This document shows, one piece after another, positions 52,227 through 60,655 of a stretch of DNA of 64,000 bases. Positions within the stretch are counted from its first letter, which is position 1. Each line of letters starts with the position of its first letter. Source of the DNA: Reddybacter sp041277045 (GTDB lineage Bacteria; Pseudomonadota; Gammaproteobacteria; Pseudomonadales; Porticoccaceae). The stretch lies in NCBI GenBank assembly GCA_041277045.1, contig JBGFSY010000001.1, forward strand, positions 310,001 to 374,000, given 5' to 3'. The translations under genes and the position numbers were made by a program. Below the pieces are notes generated by a model. That model made no database searches and had not been told where the DNA came from. It saw nothing but the letters and a program-made list of their open reading frames with translations.

Positions 52227-52331
52227 ATGAATCTTTTTAGCGGCAAGGACGATCACACCCTCTTTAGCCAGTTTGAAGAAAACAGCAGCTTTTTTGCCTG
52301 GCTGCGCTATAGTTTTTTAAGCAAGCGCTGA
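52227..52331 (+). CDS. Small protein, 34 aa, unknown
   Basis: ATG at 52227 is preceded by GAGG five bases upstream (strong ribosome site), and the frame MNLFSGKDDHTLFSQFEENS continues to FFAWLRYSFLSKR before a TGA. It is amphipathic rather than a clear membrane segment. It lies between the operator and the rhodanese gene (58 bp before its ATG) on the same strand, so would be the first product of the sulfur-responsive transcript. Too short to classify; no relatives recognised. Confidence 0.45.
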   Translation: MNLFSGKDDHTLFSQFEENSSFFAWLRYSFLSKR

Positions 52332-52389
52332 CATCCCGTATGAAAAGCGCAACTCAACTATTAGACGATCGTATTAAGAGGAAGTAATC

Positions 52390-52761
52390 ATGACCAGTGC
52401 CATGCATCTCATTCAGGAAGCCAAAACCAAAGTTCGTTGTATTGAGCTCGCCGCAGCCAAAGCACTGGTTAAGGCTGGCGATATCACCCTGCTCGATGTC
52501 CGTGAAAAAGTCGAAAATGATGCTGGGCATATTGAGGGCTCCGAACATATTTCTCGCGGCGTGCTGGAAATGCGCATCGAAAATAACCCGGCCTTTAAAG
52601 ACCGTGGCGCGGCCATCCTGGTCTACTGTAAATCCGGCGGGCGCTCGGCCCTCGCGGCGGTAACGCTACAGGATATGGGCTACTCCAACATCTACAGCCT
52701 CGAAGGTGGTTTCGACGCCTGGAGTAAAGATCAGGCTATACCCGAAGGCATTGTCGATTAA
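52390..52761 (+). CDS. Single-domain rhodanese
   Basis: Sulfurtransferase that moves sulfane sulfur to acceptors such as thiol or cyanide. 123 aa, one rhodanese domain with LLDVREKVENDAGHIEGS, and active loop CKSGGRS with catalytic C80. Ribosome site AGAGGAAG upstream. In the sulfide-stress cluster it would generate or use persulfide for the downstream dioxygenase. No signal peptide, so cytosolic. Confidence 0.92.
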   Translation: MTSAMHLIQEAKTKVRCIELAAAKALVKAGDITLLDVREKVENDAGHIEGSEHISRGVLEMRIENNPAFKDRGAAILVYCKSGGRSALAAVTLQDMGYSNIYSLEGGFDAWSKDQAIPEGIVD

Positions 52762-52808
52762 AAATTGTTCCGCAAGGATGCCCGGCAAAACACCCCAATC
52801 TACCATCC

Positions 52809-53588
52809 ATGCGGAGTAATAATAATGATCTCTCGTTTCAGCAACGCTCGCTGTTCCAGCAGGGCTACCCGCACTACCCCAGCGACGAGCTACGACAAAT
52901 GCGCTGGGGCTTGCGCTTTACGCCCACCGCCTGCACCTCAATGACGCTTATCGCCCTCATCTACCAACTGCCCTGGCTGGCTTATGTTGTTTCATGCCTG
53001 GGCCTTATCGCATTTTTATTACCCTCCGCCCACCCTATGGATCTCCTTTACAACCATATTGTGCGCAAGCCCTTCAAGGCCATTGCCCTGCCTGCCGACC
53101 CCTTACAAAGACGTTTAGCCTGTCTTTCTGCAGGCGTGCTTAACTTTTTTGTCGCAACGTTTTTCCTCCTCGGCTGGACTAACATTGCCCTGGCCATTGG
53201 CGCGATGCTGGTTGTCTTGCAGGTCATTGTGATTACCACCCACTTCTGTTTTTCGTCGTGGATCTACGAACTCTTTATGCGTGCCTTGAACAAATGGCAA
53301 CTACCCCTAAGCCCGGAAGAGGCCAACGAACACGTAAAACAAGGAGCCGTGCTTGTCGATGTGCGCAGCCCTGTTGAGTTTTCTAAAAACCACCTGCCCA
53401 ATGCCATCAATATTCCGGTCGACGATATCGACACGCAAAGTGAACAACTGCGTGGTAAAACCATCCTGCTCTACTGCGCCAGCGGAATGCGCAGTCAAAT
53501 TGCCCTGGGAAAGCTACAGCGGCTTGAATTCCCTCAGGTTTACGATGCTGGTGAAATGAAGCAACTCGGGGCTCTGGCCAGCGCATAG
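52809..53588 (+). CDS. DUF4395-rhodanese fusion protein
   Basis: 259 aa. N-terminal DUF4395-like membrane domain (about 35-155, helices near 41-70, 105-120, 125-147), followed by a cytosolic or periplasmic rhodanese domain (about 170-259) with VDVRSPVEFSKNHLPNAINIP and active loop CASGMRS with C223. DUF4395 proteins often sit by themselves, so the fusion suggests membrane-linked sulfur relay. A nearby GGAG lies before an out-of-frame ATG at 52825; the in-frame ATG at 52809 is the only one encoding the domain. Terminator follows at 53605-53634. Confidence 0.82.
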   Translation: MRSNNNDLSFQQRSLFQQGYPHYPSDELRQMRWGLRFTPTACTSMTLIALIYQLPWLAYVVSCLGLIAFLLPSAHPMDLLYNHIVRKPFKAIALPADPLQRRLACLSAGVLNFFVATFFLLGWTNIALAIGAMLVVLQVIVITTHFCFSSWIYELFMRALNKWQLPLSPEEANEHVKQGAVLVDVRSPVEFSKNHLPNAINIPVDDIDTQSEQLRGKTILLYCASGMRSQIALGKLQRLEFPQVYDAGEMKQLGALASA

Positions 53589-53604
53589 ACCCGCAAACCG
53601 TGTC

Positions 53605-53634
53605 AAAAGCCCACCTACCTGGTGGGCTTTTTTA
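53605..53634 (+). terminator. Intrinsic terminator after the rhodanese genes
   Basis: AAAAGCCCACC and GGTGGGCTTTT form an 11-bp stem with a 5-nt loop, then a T-run. It ends the rhodanese transcript before the persulfide dioxygenase promoter. Confidence 0.9.
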
Positions 53635-53697
53635 TGCCTTGTCCTATTCAGAACATCTATTAAAAGCATTTAATATATTAGAAAATTACACTTTAAT

Positions 53698-53728
53698 TAT
53701 TGCTAATGTATAAAATACTAATACAATA
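53698..53728. promoter_or_regulatory. Operator/promoter for persulfide dioxygenase, right site
   Basis: Imperfect dyad of 14-bp arms (9 of 14 paired) around AAA. The right arm contains the CTAATACAATA block found at 52005-52015, and TTGCTA (53701-53706) to TACAAT with a 16-bp spacer is a plausible promoter. A shared operator for the ArsR-type regulator is inferred. Confidence 0.5.
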
Positions 53729-53756
53729 AGATCTCAATCAAAACGAGGTCAACATC

Positions 53757-54608
53757 ATGGAAGTTAAAACGTATTTCGACCAGCCCACTGCAACCTTTAC
53801 CCACCTGGTTTGGGATAGCAGTTCTAATCAGGCCGCCATTATTGACCCGGTACTCGACTACAACCACCGTTCGGGGAAAACCGGCACCCAGGCTGCCGAC
53901 GCTGTTATCGCCGACCTCAAGCAGCTTGGCCTTAGCCTCAAATACATACTAGAAACCCATGCCCACGCTGACCACTTAAGTTCAGCGCCCTATATTAAAG
54001 ATCAATGCGGCGGACAAACTGGCATCGGTGGCAAGGTACCGGTTGTGCAGGATGTCTTCAAAGGTGTTTTCAACATGACCGACTTCGCCACCGATGGTAG
54101 TCAATTCGATTTGCTTTTGAGTGAAGGCGACAACCTTGAACTTGGCGACTTGAGCATCAAGGTACTGGAGACTCCCGGGCACACACCCGCCTGCCTGTCT
54201 TACCAGATTGGCGATGCTATTTTCATCGGCGATACCTTCCTCGCACCCGGCTATGGTACGGCTCGCGCCGACTTCCCCGGCGGTGATGCCAGTACTTTGT
54301 ATCAAACGCTAGAGCGTATTCTCTCTTTCCCCGACGAGACTCGCCTCTATCTCTGCCATGACTATCCCGAAGCGGGCAATGACCCACAGTACCTTTGTAC
54401 CGTTGCCGACCAACGCAACAACATACATGTGCAGGGTTCAGGTGCCGATGATTTTATTAAGCTGCGCAAAGAACGTGATGAAAACCTGGAAATGCCTGTG
54501 CTGATTTTGCCCGCCATTCAAGTTAATATCCGCGCCGGTGAACTCCCAACGCCGGAAGACAATGGCGTCGCCTACCTGAAAATCCCGCTTAATCAGATCG
54601 AAAAGTAA
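53757..54608 (+). CDS. Persulfide dioxygenase-like MBL-fold protein
   Basis: MBL-fold Fe(II) enzyme of the ETHE1/Blh type, oxidising glutathione persulfide to sulfite. 283 aa. Metal site in ETHAHADHLSS (H68, H70, D72, H73), H142 in PGHTPACLSY, D159, and H201 in CHDYP. Long insertion typical of Blh relative to glyoxalase II. Ribosome site GAGG before the ATG. The first gene of a three-gene unit with the two YeeE/YedE half-transporters. Confidence 0.93.
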   Translation: MEVKTYFDQPTATFTHLVWDSSSNQAAIIDPVLDYNHRSGKTGTQAADAVIADLKQLGLSLKYILETHAHADHLSSAPYIKDQCGGQTGIGGKVPVVQDVFKGVFNMTDFATDGSQFDLLLSEGDNLELGDLSIKVLETPGHTPACLSYQIGDAIFIGDTFLAPGYGTARADFPGGDASTLYQTLERILSFPDETRLYLCHDYPEAGNDPQYLCTVADQRNNIHVQGSGADDFIKLRKERDENLEMPVLILPAIQVNIRAGELPTPEDNGVAYLKIPLNQIEK

Positions 54609-54653
54609 GCCTTAACTCAACACCCTTAACAAACAGGATACAGGACACATATT

Positions 54654-55070
54654 ATGCATCCATTCTTATTAGCACTAATTGGCGGAGGGCTTGTTGGCCT
54701 GGCCGCCGTAATGATGATGGGGCTGAAAGGCCGCATCGCTGGCGTCAGCGGCATACTATCAGGCGCCTTTACAGAAAGCGGCGAGCGGCTGTGGCGGATA
54801 TTGTTTGTGCTCGGCATCGTCCTCGGTGGCGCTATTCCAGCATTGATATCGGATAGCTTTGTTCCTCCCGCCCCCGGCAGCAGTACTTTGCTCGTCATCA
54901 TCGGCGGCCTGGCCGTTGGCTTAGGCACAGGCCTGGGCAGCGGTTGTACCAGCGGTCATGGCATTTGCGGTATTTCACGCCTGTCACCCCGCTCTATGGT
55001 TGCCACCTGCACATTTATGGCCGCTGGCTTTATTTGTATCTTTTTACTCAAACACGTATTTGGAGGCTAG
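54654..55070 (+). CDS. YeeE/YedE family half-size transporter (first subunit)
   Basis: 138-aa membrane protein, one half of a YeeE/YedE (PmpA-like) sulfur transporter; full-length relatives take up thiosulfate. Contains the Cys motif GLGSGCTSGHGICGISR near residues 93-109, with helices at 3-22, 43-62, 78-95, 115-135. The second half follows 4 bp later, so the two polypeptides probably assemble. Confidence 0.9.
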   Translation: MHPFLLALIGGGLVGLAAVMMMGLKGRIAGVSGILSGAFTESGERLWRILFVLGIVLGGAIPALISDSFVPPAPGSSTLLVIIGGLAVGLGTGLGSGCTSGHGICGISRLSPRSMVATCTFMAAGFICIFLLKHVFGG

Positions 55071-55074
55071 TCAT

Positions 55075-55512
55075 ATGTCCTTACAGAAAAAATATAGACT
55101 ACTGGCATCGTTAACCTCAGGTATCGTCTTTGGTCTCGGCATGGCAATATCAGGCATGACCAACACTGACCGAGTGCAGGGCTTTCTTGACCTCGCAGGC
55201 GCATGGGATCCAACACTCGCCTTCGTTATGGCCGGCGGCATGATGGTCACCTTTATTGGCTATAAAGTTATTTTGAAAAACCCCGCGCCACTGTTGGCCG
55301 ATATGTTCCACGTCCCCACCAGAACCGATATCGACAAACCACTGTTGATCGGCGCCGTACTCTTTGGTGCAGGTTGGGGCCTGGTGGGCTATTGTCCCGG
55401 CCCAGCCATTGCTGGCATAAGCTACGGTTACACAGCAACCCTGACCTTTGTAGCCTTTATGATTACAGGCTTGTTACTAGCAAAGCCTCTAAGCAAAGTT
55501 TTTGAAAGATAA
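55075..55512 (+). CDS. YeeE/YedE family half-size transporter (second subunit)
   Basis: 145 aa from ATG 55075, which follows GGAGG by about 9 nt; a longer overlapping frame is not supported. Helices at about 8-27, 45-65, 82-101, 115-140. It carries GLVGYCPGPAIAG with a conserved Cys (C107-like), typical of the second half. Forms a PmpAB-like pair with the upstream gene; sulfane-sulfur or sulfite import/export is likely given the cluster. Confidence 0.9.
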   Translation: MSLQKKYRLLASLTSGIVFGLGMAISGMTNTDRVQGFLDLAGAWDPTLAFVMAGGMMVTFIGYKVILKNPAPLLADMFHVPTRTDIDKPLLIGAVLFGAGWGLVGYCPGPAIAGISYGYTATLTFVAFMITGLLLAKPLSKVFER

Positions 55513-55540
55513 CAAAACCCCTCTTATTCAGCGATGGTTT

Positions 55541-55574
55541 AACCGGAGATTATAATAGTATCTCCGGTTTTTTT
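55541..55574 (+). terminator. Intrinsic terminator of the persulfide operon
   Basis: AACCGGAGAT and ATCTCCGGTT form a perfect 10-bp stem around a 9-nt loop, followed by seven T. Confidence 0.92.
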
Positions 55575-55706
55575 GCTCAAAAATCGGCAAGGTATATTCT
55601 AGTAATGTAGCCTCAACTTCCTTCACCCGCAATAATTACTAACGGGAGAGTTAGGCCATAGCGGGACACCATAAACTACAAGCCCTTCTTTTTTTATTAA
55701 TTTATT

Positions 55707-56690
55707 TTAGTGCAAAGCAATAATTCTCAGCGGCGTCCCAGTTGCCCCTTTAAATTTAGTGGGCAGCATAATCACCGTGCTCTCATAGCGCTTTTTCGCA
55801 GCCAGCTCATCGCTTTTTACATTTTCTATAATGTAGATACCCTGCTTAACCAAGAGGTGCTGGTGTACAGGGAATACCGCTTTCGGATCTTCACCGGGTG
55901 TTACTTCCAGTGCCATATTGTCAGCGCCGATAGCGACAACATTCTTTGACGCCAGCCACTTTGACGCTTCTATACCAATGCCTGGGCCAGTGTGGGCATA
56001 GTGCTGCGGCTTCGCCGTGAAGTTTTTACCCCAGCCGGTGTGAACAAATACGATGGCACCTTTGGGGATATTCGTTCCCTGCTTTTTCAGTGCGCCCTGT
56101 AAATCTGCAGCAGTAATGGCATAACCCGCCTCAAGATTTTCGACACCCTTATAGGCGGCAACATCAATAAGAATACCGGTAGCAATAAAAGGCGGCGACT
56201 TGTCGATACCATTATGATTAAGACCAATATCGGAGGCCGCTTCTTCTCGATCAAGACCGTTGTAGAGTTCTGCGGCGATGGTGACGTGACCCAGTGCGTC
56301 GATATGAGTGCTGACGTGGGTGGTCATTTCAATGCGCTCGAGATAAAAGCCAACCTTATTGGTCGCGCCAGCGTTATCGCGTAAAAAGTTTTCCATGTTT
56401 TTTGAGGTGCGCGCCAGGGTGATAACGTAGGGCGTTTGAATCGGATTAATATACGGTGCGCCCATCGCCACGTCGTGGGAGAGTTCAATAATCTCACCGC
56501 TTTCAACGGCTGCCAGGGCCACTTTAATACTGTTGGCGGTCATCAAGTTACCGGCACCGCGCACATCATCCTTGCCCCAGCTCCAGTTGTTTTCCCCGAG
56601 ATCTACCTCTGCGCTCGCGACCTGACTCGACAATAGTAGGCTGGCGGCCAATGCCGACGATAATAGTAAAGAAGCCAATTTTGTTTTCAT
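55707..56690 (-). CDS. Secreted cyclase/formamidase-family protein
   Basis: Metal-dependent hydrolase of the cyclase (kynurenine formamidase-like) family, 327 aa. A signal peptide ends near VASA. The family metal motif HxGTHxDxPxH is altered to HVSTHIDALGH in the sequence MTTHVSTHIDALGHV, retaining the His and Asp ligands. FVHTGWGKN and PVHQHLLVKQGIYIIENV follow. Substrate unknown; the periplasmic location is unlike the cytosolic KynB. The TPR gene lies 54 bp upstream on the same strand. Confidence 0.85.
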   Translation of the reverse strand: MKTKLASLLLSSALAASLLLSSQVASAEVDLGENNWSWGKDDVRGAGNLMTANSIKVALAAVESGEIIELSHDVAMGAPYINPIQTPYVITLARTSKNMENFLRDNAGATNKVGFYLERIEMTTHVSTHIDALGHVTIAAELYNGLDREEAASDIGLNHNGIDKSPPFIATGILIDVAAYKGVENLEAGYAITAADLQGALKKQGTNIPKGAIVFVHTGWGKNFTAKPQHYAHTGPGIGIEASKWLASKNVVAIGADNMALEVTPGEDPKAVFPVHQHLLVKQGIYIIENVKSDELAAKKRYESTVIMLPTKFKGATGTPLRIIALH

Positions 56691-56744
56691 CGAATTACTC
56701 TCTGCTGTGGTTTAAAAGAACATCATTGTGTTTGTCGTCAATCG

Positions 56745-58403
56745 TTACCGATGGGAACGCTGCAACTCGGTATCGGCATTGCGCCAATAGGCGTTAAAGC
56801 GGCGCTCAACAAGTGCCGCCTCTTCCACTCGGCCCTGAGCCCGTATCGCCTGATACAGCCCAAAAGTTGCCCAGCCGCTTTGCTGGTTCCACTCCAGGTC
56901 TTGCAAATAAACCGCCTCGGCATCCTCCGCCCGCTTTGCCGCGAGTAGTACCGCACCCAAATACAGACGCATAGACTGAGGCCAGTCAGGTGGCTCTATG
57001 TAGCTATTATTGTCTTCCAGCTGCACGGCTTTGGTAAAAGCCGCAATAGCACCGTCGAGATCACCCTGCGCTTCACGCAGTTCACCCAGAAGTCCATTGA
57101 AGGCCAGACTCAGCAGATGTGAGGCCGATGTCGGGCCGACGCCAGCATCATCAACACCTTTGGCAATAATTTGTTGCTCCAGATTCTTCAGCTCCGCTTC
57201 AGCCTCGGTCAGCTTGCCCGTAGCGACCAGAGCGCTGCCTTTGACATAACTCCACATGCCTTTGAGATAAGGCGTTTCATTGTGGGGTTTTTGAATGTTC
57301 AAAATTACATTCCATTTGCCAAATATTTTCTCCACCATCCAGTTGTGGACAATGCGCTTTTGTCCCCGGTTGATCATCGCCGGATCGGAGCCCGTGCTGC
57401 CAGCACCCTCGTGGGCAGCCTCCGACGCCGCCGCGTAATTACCCTGCAAGGTATTGGCGAAGCGCACAAAGTCGAGGGCGTGAGGTTTGTGAATCTTATG
57501 GGAAAGCGGGTAAGTGCCGATCACCGGGAAATTGGTATCCCCCCAAATTTCGGCAAACTGCTGGTCGACAATCTGTGAACGCACATTGCTGCGCGCCGCC
57601 TTTTCGTATTCACCGACGCGCAAATAAATATGTCCGGGCATGTGCACCATGTGCCCGGCAATCGGCGCGATGGCCTCGAGTTTTTGCGCCGAGGGCAGAG
57701 CCAGTTCGGGCTGGGTCGAAGCCTCCATTAAATGAATATACAAATGATTGGCACCGGGGTGATCGTGCTCAGCCGCCATCGCCGCTTCAAAGGCGGCTTT
57801 GGCCACAGCGGTGCCGGGCTTGGCCGAGCCGTCCGCCTGCCAGTAATCCCAGCGCGTGGTGTTCATGTAGGCCTCACCGAACAGTGTGGCAATATCGGCA
57901 TCATCGGGGTATTTCTTGTGCAATCGGCCCATGGCATCTAAAAAGGCAAAGTCACGCTTAACGCTGTCAGGGTTTGACGATTTATCATAGAGAACAAATA
58001 GCGCATCGATAAAATCTCTTTCCTGCTGCGTGCCGTTACCGGCCAGTTCTCGAGCCTTGAGGATGGCAGCAAGACCAGTACCCTGGGGATCATCTAGCAT
58101 CTTCATATAACGACTATTCGGGTTTGGTCCCGCAGCATGAGCTAAACCAAAATACGGCATGGGGCTTTTAGGGTCGAGGCGGGATGCCTCCTGGTAGGAA
58201 GCTATAGCTTCTGGAAAATAAAAGCTCCAGGCCAGTCGCAAGCCCTGATCAAAAAAGGCCTGAGCCTGTTTCGAATCGGTAGAAATAGGGCGACTATAAG
58301 TACCAGAACCGGGTACCAGTACGGCAAGCGCAGCCTCTTCGCTCGCCACGGCAGTGACAGGACTCAGTAGTGCGGCCACGAGCAGCAGGAATAAAAATCT
58401 CAT
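56745..58403 (-). CDS. Secreted TPR-repeat protein
   Basis: 552 aa with a signal peptide (1-21). TPR-like units are visible at the N terminus (DQGLRLAWSFYFPEAIASYQEA and LDPKSPMPYFGLAHA) and C terminus (LREAQGDLDGAIAAFTKAVQLE, LGAVLLAAKRAEDAEAVYLQDL). The central part contains HDHPGANHLYIHLMEAS, a His-rich motif that is characteristic of this family and unexplained. It precedes the cyclase-family gene in one likely transcript. Confidence 0.85.
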   Translation of the reverse strand: MRFLFLLLVAALLSPVTAVASEEAALAVLVPGSGTYSRPISTDSKQAQAFFDQGLRLAWSFYFPEAIASYQEASRLDPKSPMPYFGLAHAAGPNPNSRYMKMLDDPQGTGLAAILKARELAGNGTQQERDFIDALFVLYDKSSNPDSVKRDFAFLDAMGRLHKKYPDDADIATLFGEAYMNTTRWDYWQADGSAKPGTAVAKAAFEAAMAAEHDHPGANHLYIHLMEASTQPELALPSAQKLEAIAPIAGHMVHMPGHIYLRVGEYEKAARSNVRSQIVDQQFAEIWGDTNFPVIGTYPLSHKIHKPHALDFVRFANTLQGNYAAASEAAHEGAGSTGSDPAMINRGQKRIVHNWMVEKIFGKWNVILNIQKPHNETPYLKGMWSYVKGSALVATGKLTEAEAELKNLEQQIIAKGVDDAGVGPTSASHLLSLAFNGLLGELREAQGDLDGAIAAFTKAVQLEDNNSYIEPPDWPQSMRLYLGAVLLAAKRAEDAEAVYLQDLEWNQQSGWATFGLYQAIRAQGRVEEAALVERRFNAYWRNADTELQRSHR

Positions 58404-58661
58404 AGGGTTCTCCGATAATTAAACATAAGACGATGAAATTACAGCGTAGTTATTTTTGTTTATTTAAAAGTACCGCCGGGAGTAAATAACGTATCGCTAA
58501 ACTTACTCGCCCTACGGTTTTGCCTGTCACATCGATTTAGCATCGACCTGTAAAAGCACTTAGAGCAAAGCACAAAACACCTTAACCAGCAGCGGCAAAG
58601 ATGATAGCATCAAAATACATCAATATAATAAAGCCGAAAAATAACTATCAGGATATGAAGT

Positions 58662-59819
58662 ATGAGTACCCACCCCGTCGTTGCTGCAGCCACCGCATTA
58701 CAGCCACTAATTACTGAATACCGCCTTGAAGCAGAGGAAACTTCCCGCCTCAATCCCGCCGTTGTTGAAGCTGCAGGTAAAGCAGGTCTGTTCCGACTCT
58801 ACGCACCAGCAGAAGTTGGCGGCCTGGAAGTTAACCCGGTTGATGCTTTTAAAGCCATCGAAGCTGTGAGTGCGGCAGACCCCGCTCTGTCCTGGTACAT
58901 CGTTAACTCGGTGCCCGCCTGCCTTGCCGCTGCTGGCCTGCCCGAGCAAGAACGCAACGCGCTGTTTGCCGAACCCGATAAAAACTTTGGTTTTTCCGCC
59001 GTGGTGAGTGGTCGTGCAGTACCCGAAGGGGATGGCTATCGCTTGAGTGGTTCGTGGCCCGTCGTCACCGGCTGTGTCGACTCACGCTGGTGCGCACTGC
59101 TTGGCATGGTCGTCGATGGTGACGCGCCACGCCAGGTCGACGGCAAGCCCGACGCGCGAATCTTTTTAGTGCCCACCGAAAAACTCGAGATACTCCCCAC
59201 CTGGAAAAACTCAGCCGTAATGCGCGGTACGGGTAGTAACGAAGCTCACGCCACTGATGTTTTCATCCCTGAAAACTTCGCTTACAAACCCGGCACCGAA
59301 CCCGTCTTTAAGCGCCCCCACTACACCTACCCACCTCAGGTCCACAGTATGCCCCTGTTTGCCGCCGTTGTTGTCGGCGTATTAAGTTCTGCTCTGGATA
59401 GCGCCACCGAGGAAATTGCCAACAAAGTATCCGGTATATCCGGGCAGTCACAACGGGAACAACCCGCCAGCCAGGAGCTTATTTCAGAAAGTAACGCCAT
59501 GCTTCGCGCCATTCGTTACGGTTGTTTAGAAGCAATGGAGAGGAGCTGGGAGCTCGCCAGTAAAGGCGAAGAAATCCCCTTAAAACTTCGCGCCGAAGTG
59601 TACTCATCCTGCTTTCTTGCCGCCGACCTCGGCCGAGAAATGATCAGTAAACTCTATGCCAAAGGTACCCGCGCCGCCTTTATGCAAGGCCATCCACTGG
59701 AGCGAGCCTTGCGTAACATTCACGCCATCGTCGGTGCCATCGATGCACGCCGCGCAGGCTTCCAGTATTCAGCGGGACGCGTACTATTGGGCGGCGAACC
59801 CTTGGACCCCGGCTTCTAA
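58662..59819 (+). CDS. Acyl-CoA dehydrogenase-like flavin monooxygenase/dehydrogenase
   Basis: 385 aa, ACAD-fold flavoprotein of the DszC/HpaB-like branch rather than classic beta-oxidation enzymes: N-terminal helical domain (LAAPAEVGGLEVNPVDAF-like, here LYAPAEVGGLEV), middle beta domain with YRLSGSWPVVTGCVDSRW, FLVPTEKLEILPTWKNSAVMRGTGSN, and the C-terminal four-helix domain. There is no catalytic Glu that I can identify, consistent with a monooxygenase needing a separate flavin reductase, which is not nearby. The alpha/beta hydrolase follows 17 bp downstream. Confidence 0.8.
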   Translation: MSTHPVVAAATALQPLITEYRLEAEETSRLNPAVVEAAGKAGLFRLYAPAEVGGLEVNPVDAFKAIEAVSAADPALSWYIVNSVPACLAAAGLPEQERNALFAEPDKNFGFSAVVSGRAVPEGDGYRLSGSWPVVTGCVDSRWCALLGMVVDGDAPRQVDGKPDARIFLVPTEKLEILPTWKNSAVMRGTGSNEAHATDVFIPENFAYKPGTEPVFKRPHYTYPPQVHSMPLFAAVVVGVLSSALDSATEEIANKVSGISGQSQREQPASQELISESNAMLRAIRYGCLEAMERSWELASKGEEIPLKLRAEVYSSCFLAADLGREMISKLYAKGTRAAFMQGHPLERALRNIHAIVGAIDARRAGFQYSAGRVLLGGEPLDPGF

Positions 59820-59836
59820 GCCCCGGTAATCAGCCC

Positions 59837-60625
59837 ATGAAATCACAGGAACAACGAATAACAGCAGCGGGCCACCGCATTAACACCCTGCTGCTGGGCG
59901 AGCCATCAGCTGACAAACCCACCCTTATATTCCTGCACGGTGGCCTCGACTGTATCGGCATGTGGCGCAAGTTTCCCCAGCAGCTGTGTGAAGCCAGTGG
60001 GCTTGCCGGTATTGTTTACGACCGCTGGGGGCACGGTAAATCCGACCCACTTGTACTACCCCGCCCCGGCGACCCGAGGGAGGACGAAGCAGGCCAGCCC
60101 ATCAGCGACATCATTCAGCACTTTGCTTTAAACAAAGTCATTCTCGTCGGCCACAGCTTTGGCGGTGCCGTTGCTTTAATTGCAGGGAGTAAACACCCGG
60201 AGAATATCTGCGGGATAATATCAATCGTGCCGCAATTAATTATGCACGCCGATGCAATGGAAGGACTCCAGTTAGCTGAAGATGCTTTTTATAAGGGTCG
60301 CCTGCGTGAAAAGCTACTGCCTTTTCACGGCGATAAAACGGATACGCTGTTTAAAAACTGGGCCAGCATGGCACTGAAAAAAACCGTGCCTGAAAAGCCC
60401 TACGCAACTTCACTAGAAGAAATTACCTGTCCGGTACTCGCCATCTTTGGTGGGCAGGATAACTACGGTTATGAACCCAACCTGGCATTAATGACTGAGC
60501 GAATAAGCAGCCCCTTAGAGGTCTTTAAAATGGAGGAGGCTGCTCACTATCCCCACCTGGAAAAACCTGAGCCGCTTATTGCTAAAGCCTGTGCATTTAT
60601 TACAGAACAGGTGTTGTCACTTTAG
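59837..60625 (+). CDS. Alpha/beta hydrolase
   Basis: Serine hydrolase of the alpha/beta fold, 262 aa. Oxyanion motif LHGGLDCIGMW, nucleophile elbow GHSFGGA (about residues 109-115), a C-terminal His within AAHYPHLEKPE, and Asp in FGGQDNYG. Substrate unknown. Co-transcribed with the ACAD-like flavoprotein, so it may hydrolyse the product of that enzyme. Confidence 0.88.
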   Translation: MKSQEQRITAAGHRINTLLLGEPSADKPTLIFLHGGLDCIGMWRKFPQQLCEASGLAGIVYDRWGHGKSDPLVLPRPGDPREDEAGQPISDIIQHFALNKVILVGHSFGGAVALIAGSKHPENICGIISIVPQLIMHADAMEGLQLAEDAFYKGRLREKLLPFHGDKTDTLFKNWASMALKKTVPEKPYATSLEEITCPVLAIFGGQDNYGYEPNLALMTERISSPLEVFKMEEAAHYPHLEKPEPLIAKACAFITEQVLSL

Positions 60626-60655
60626 TGGAATAGCGAAAGAGTTCTTCATGGCAAT

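Noticed and set aside
52825..52900. Alternative start at ATG 52825 for the DUF4395-rhodanese gene, preceded by GGAG
   Set aside because: That frame gives no DUF4395 or rhodanese sequence; the fusion is encoded from the ATG at 52809.
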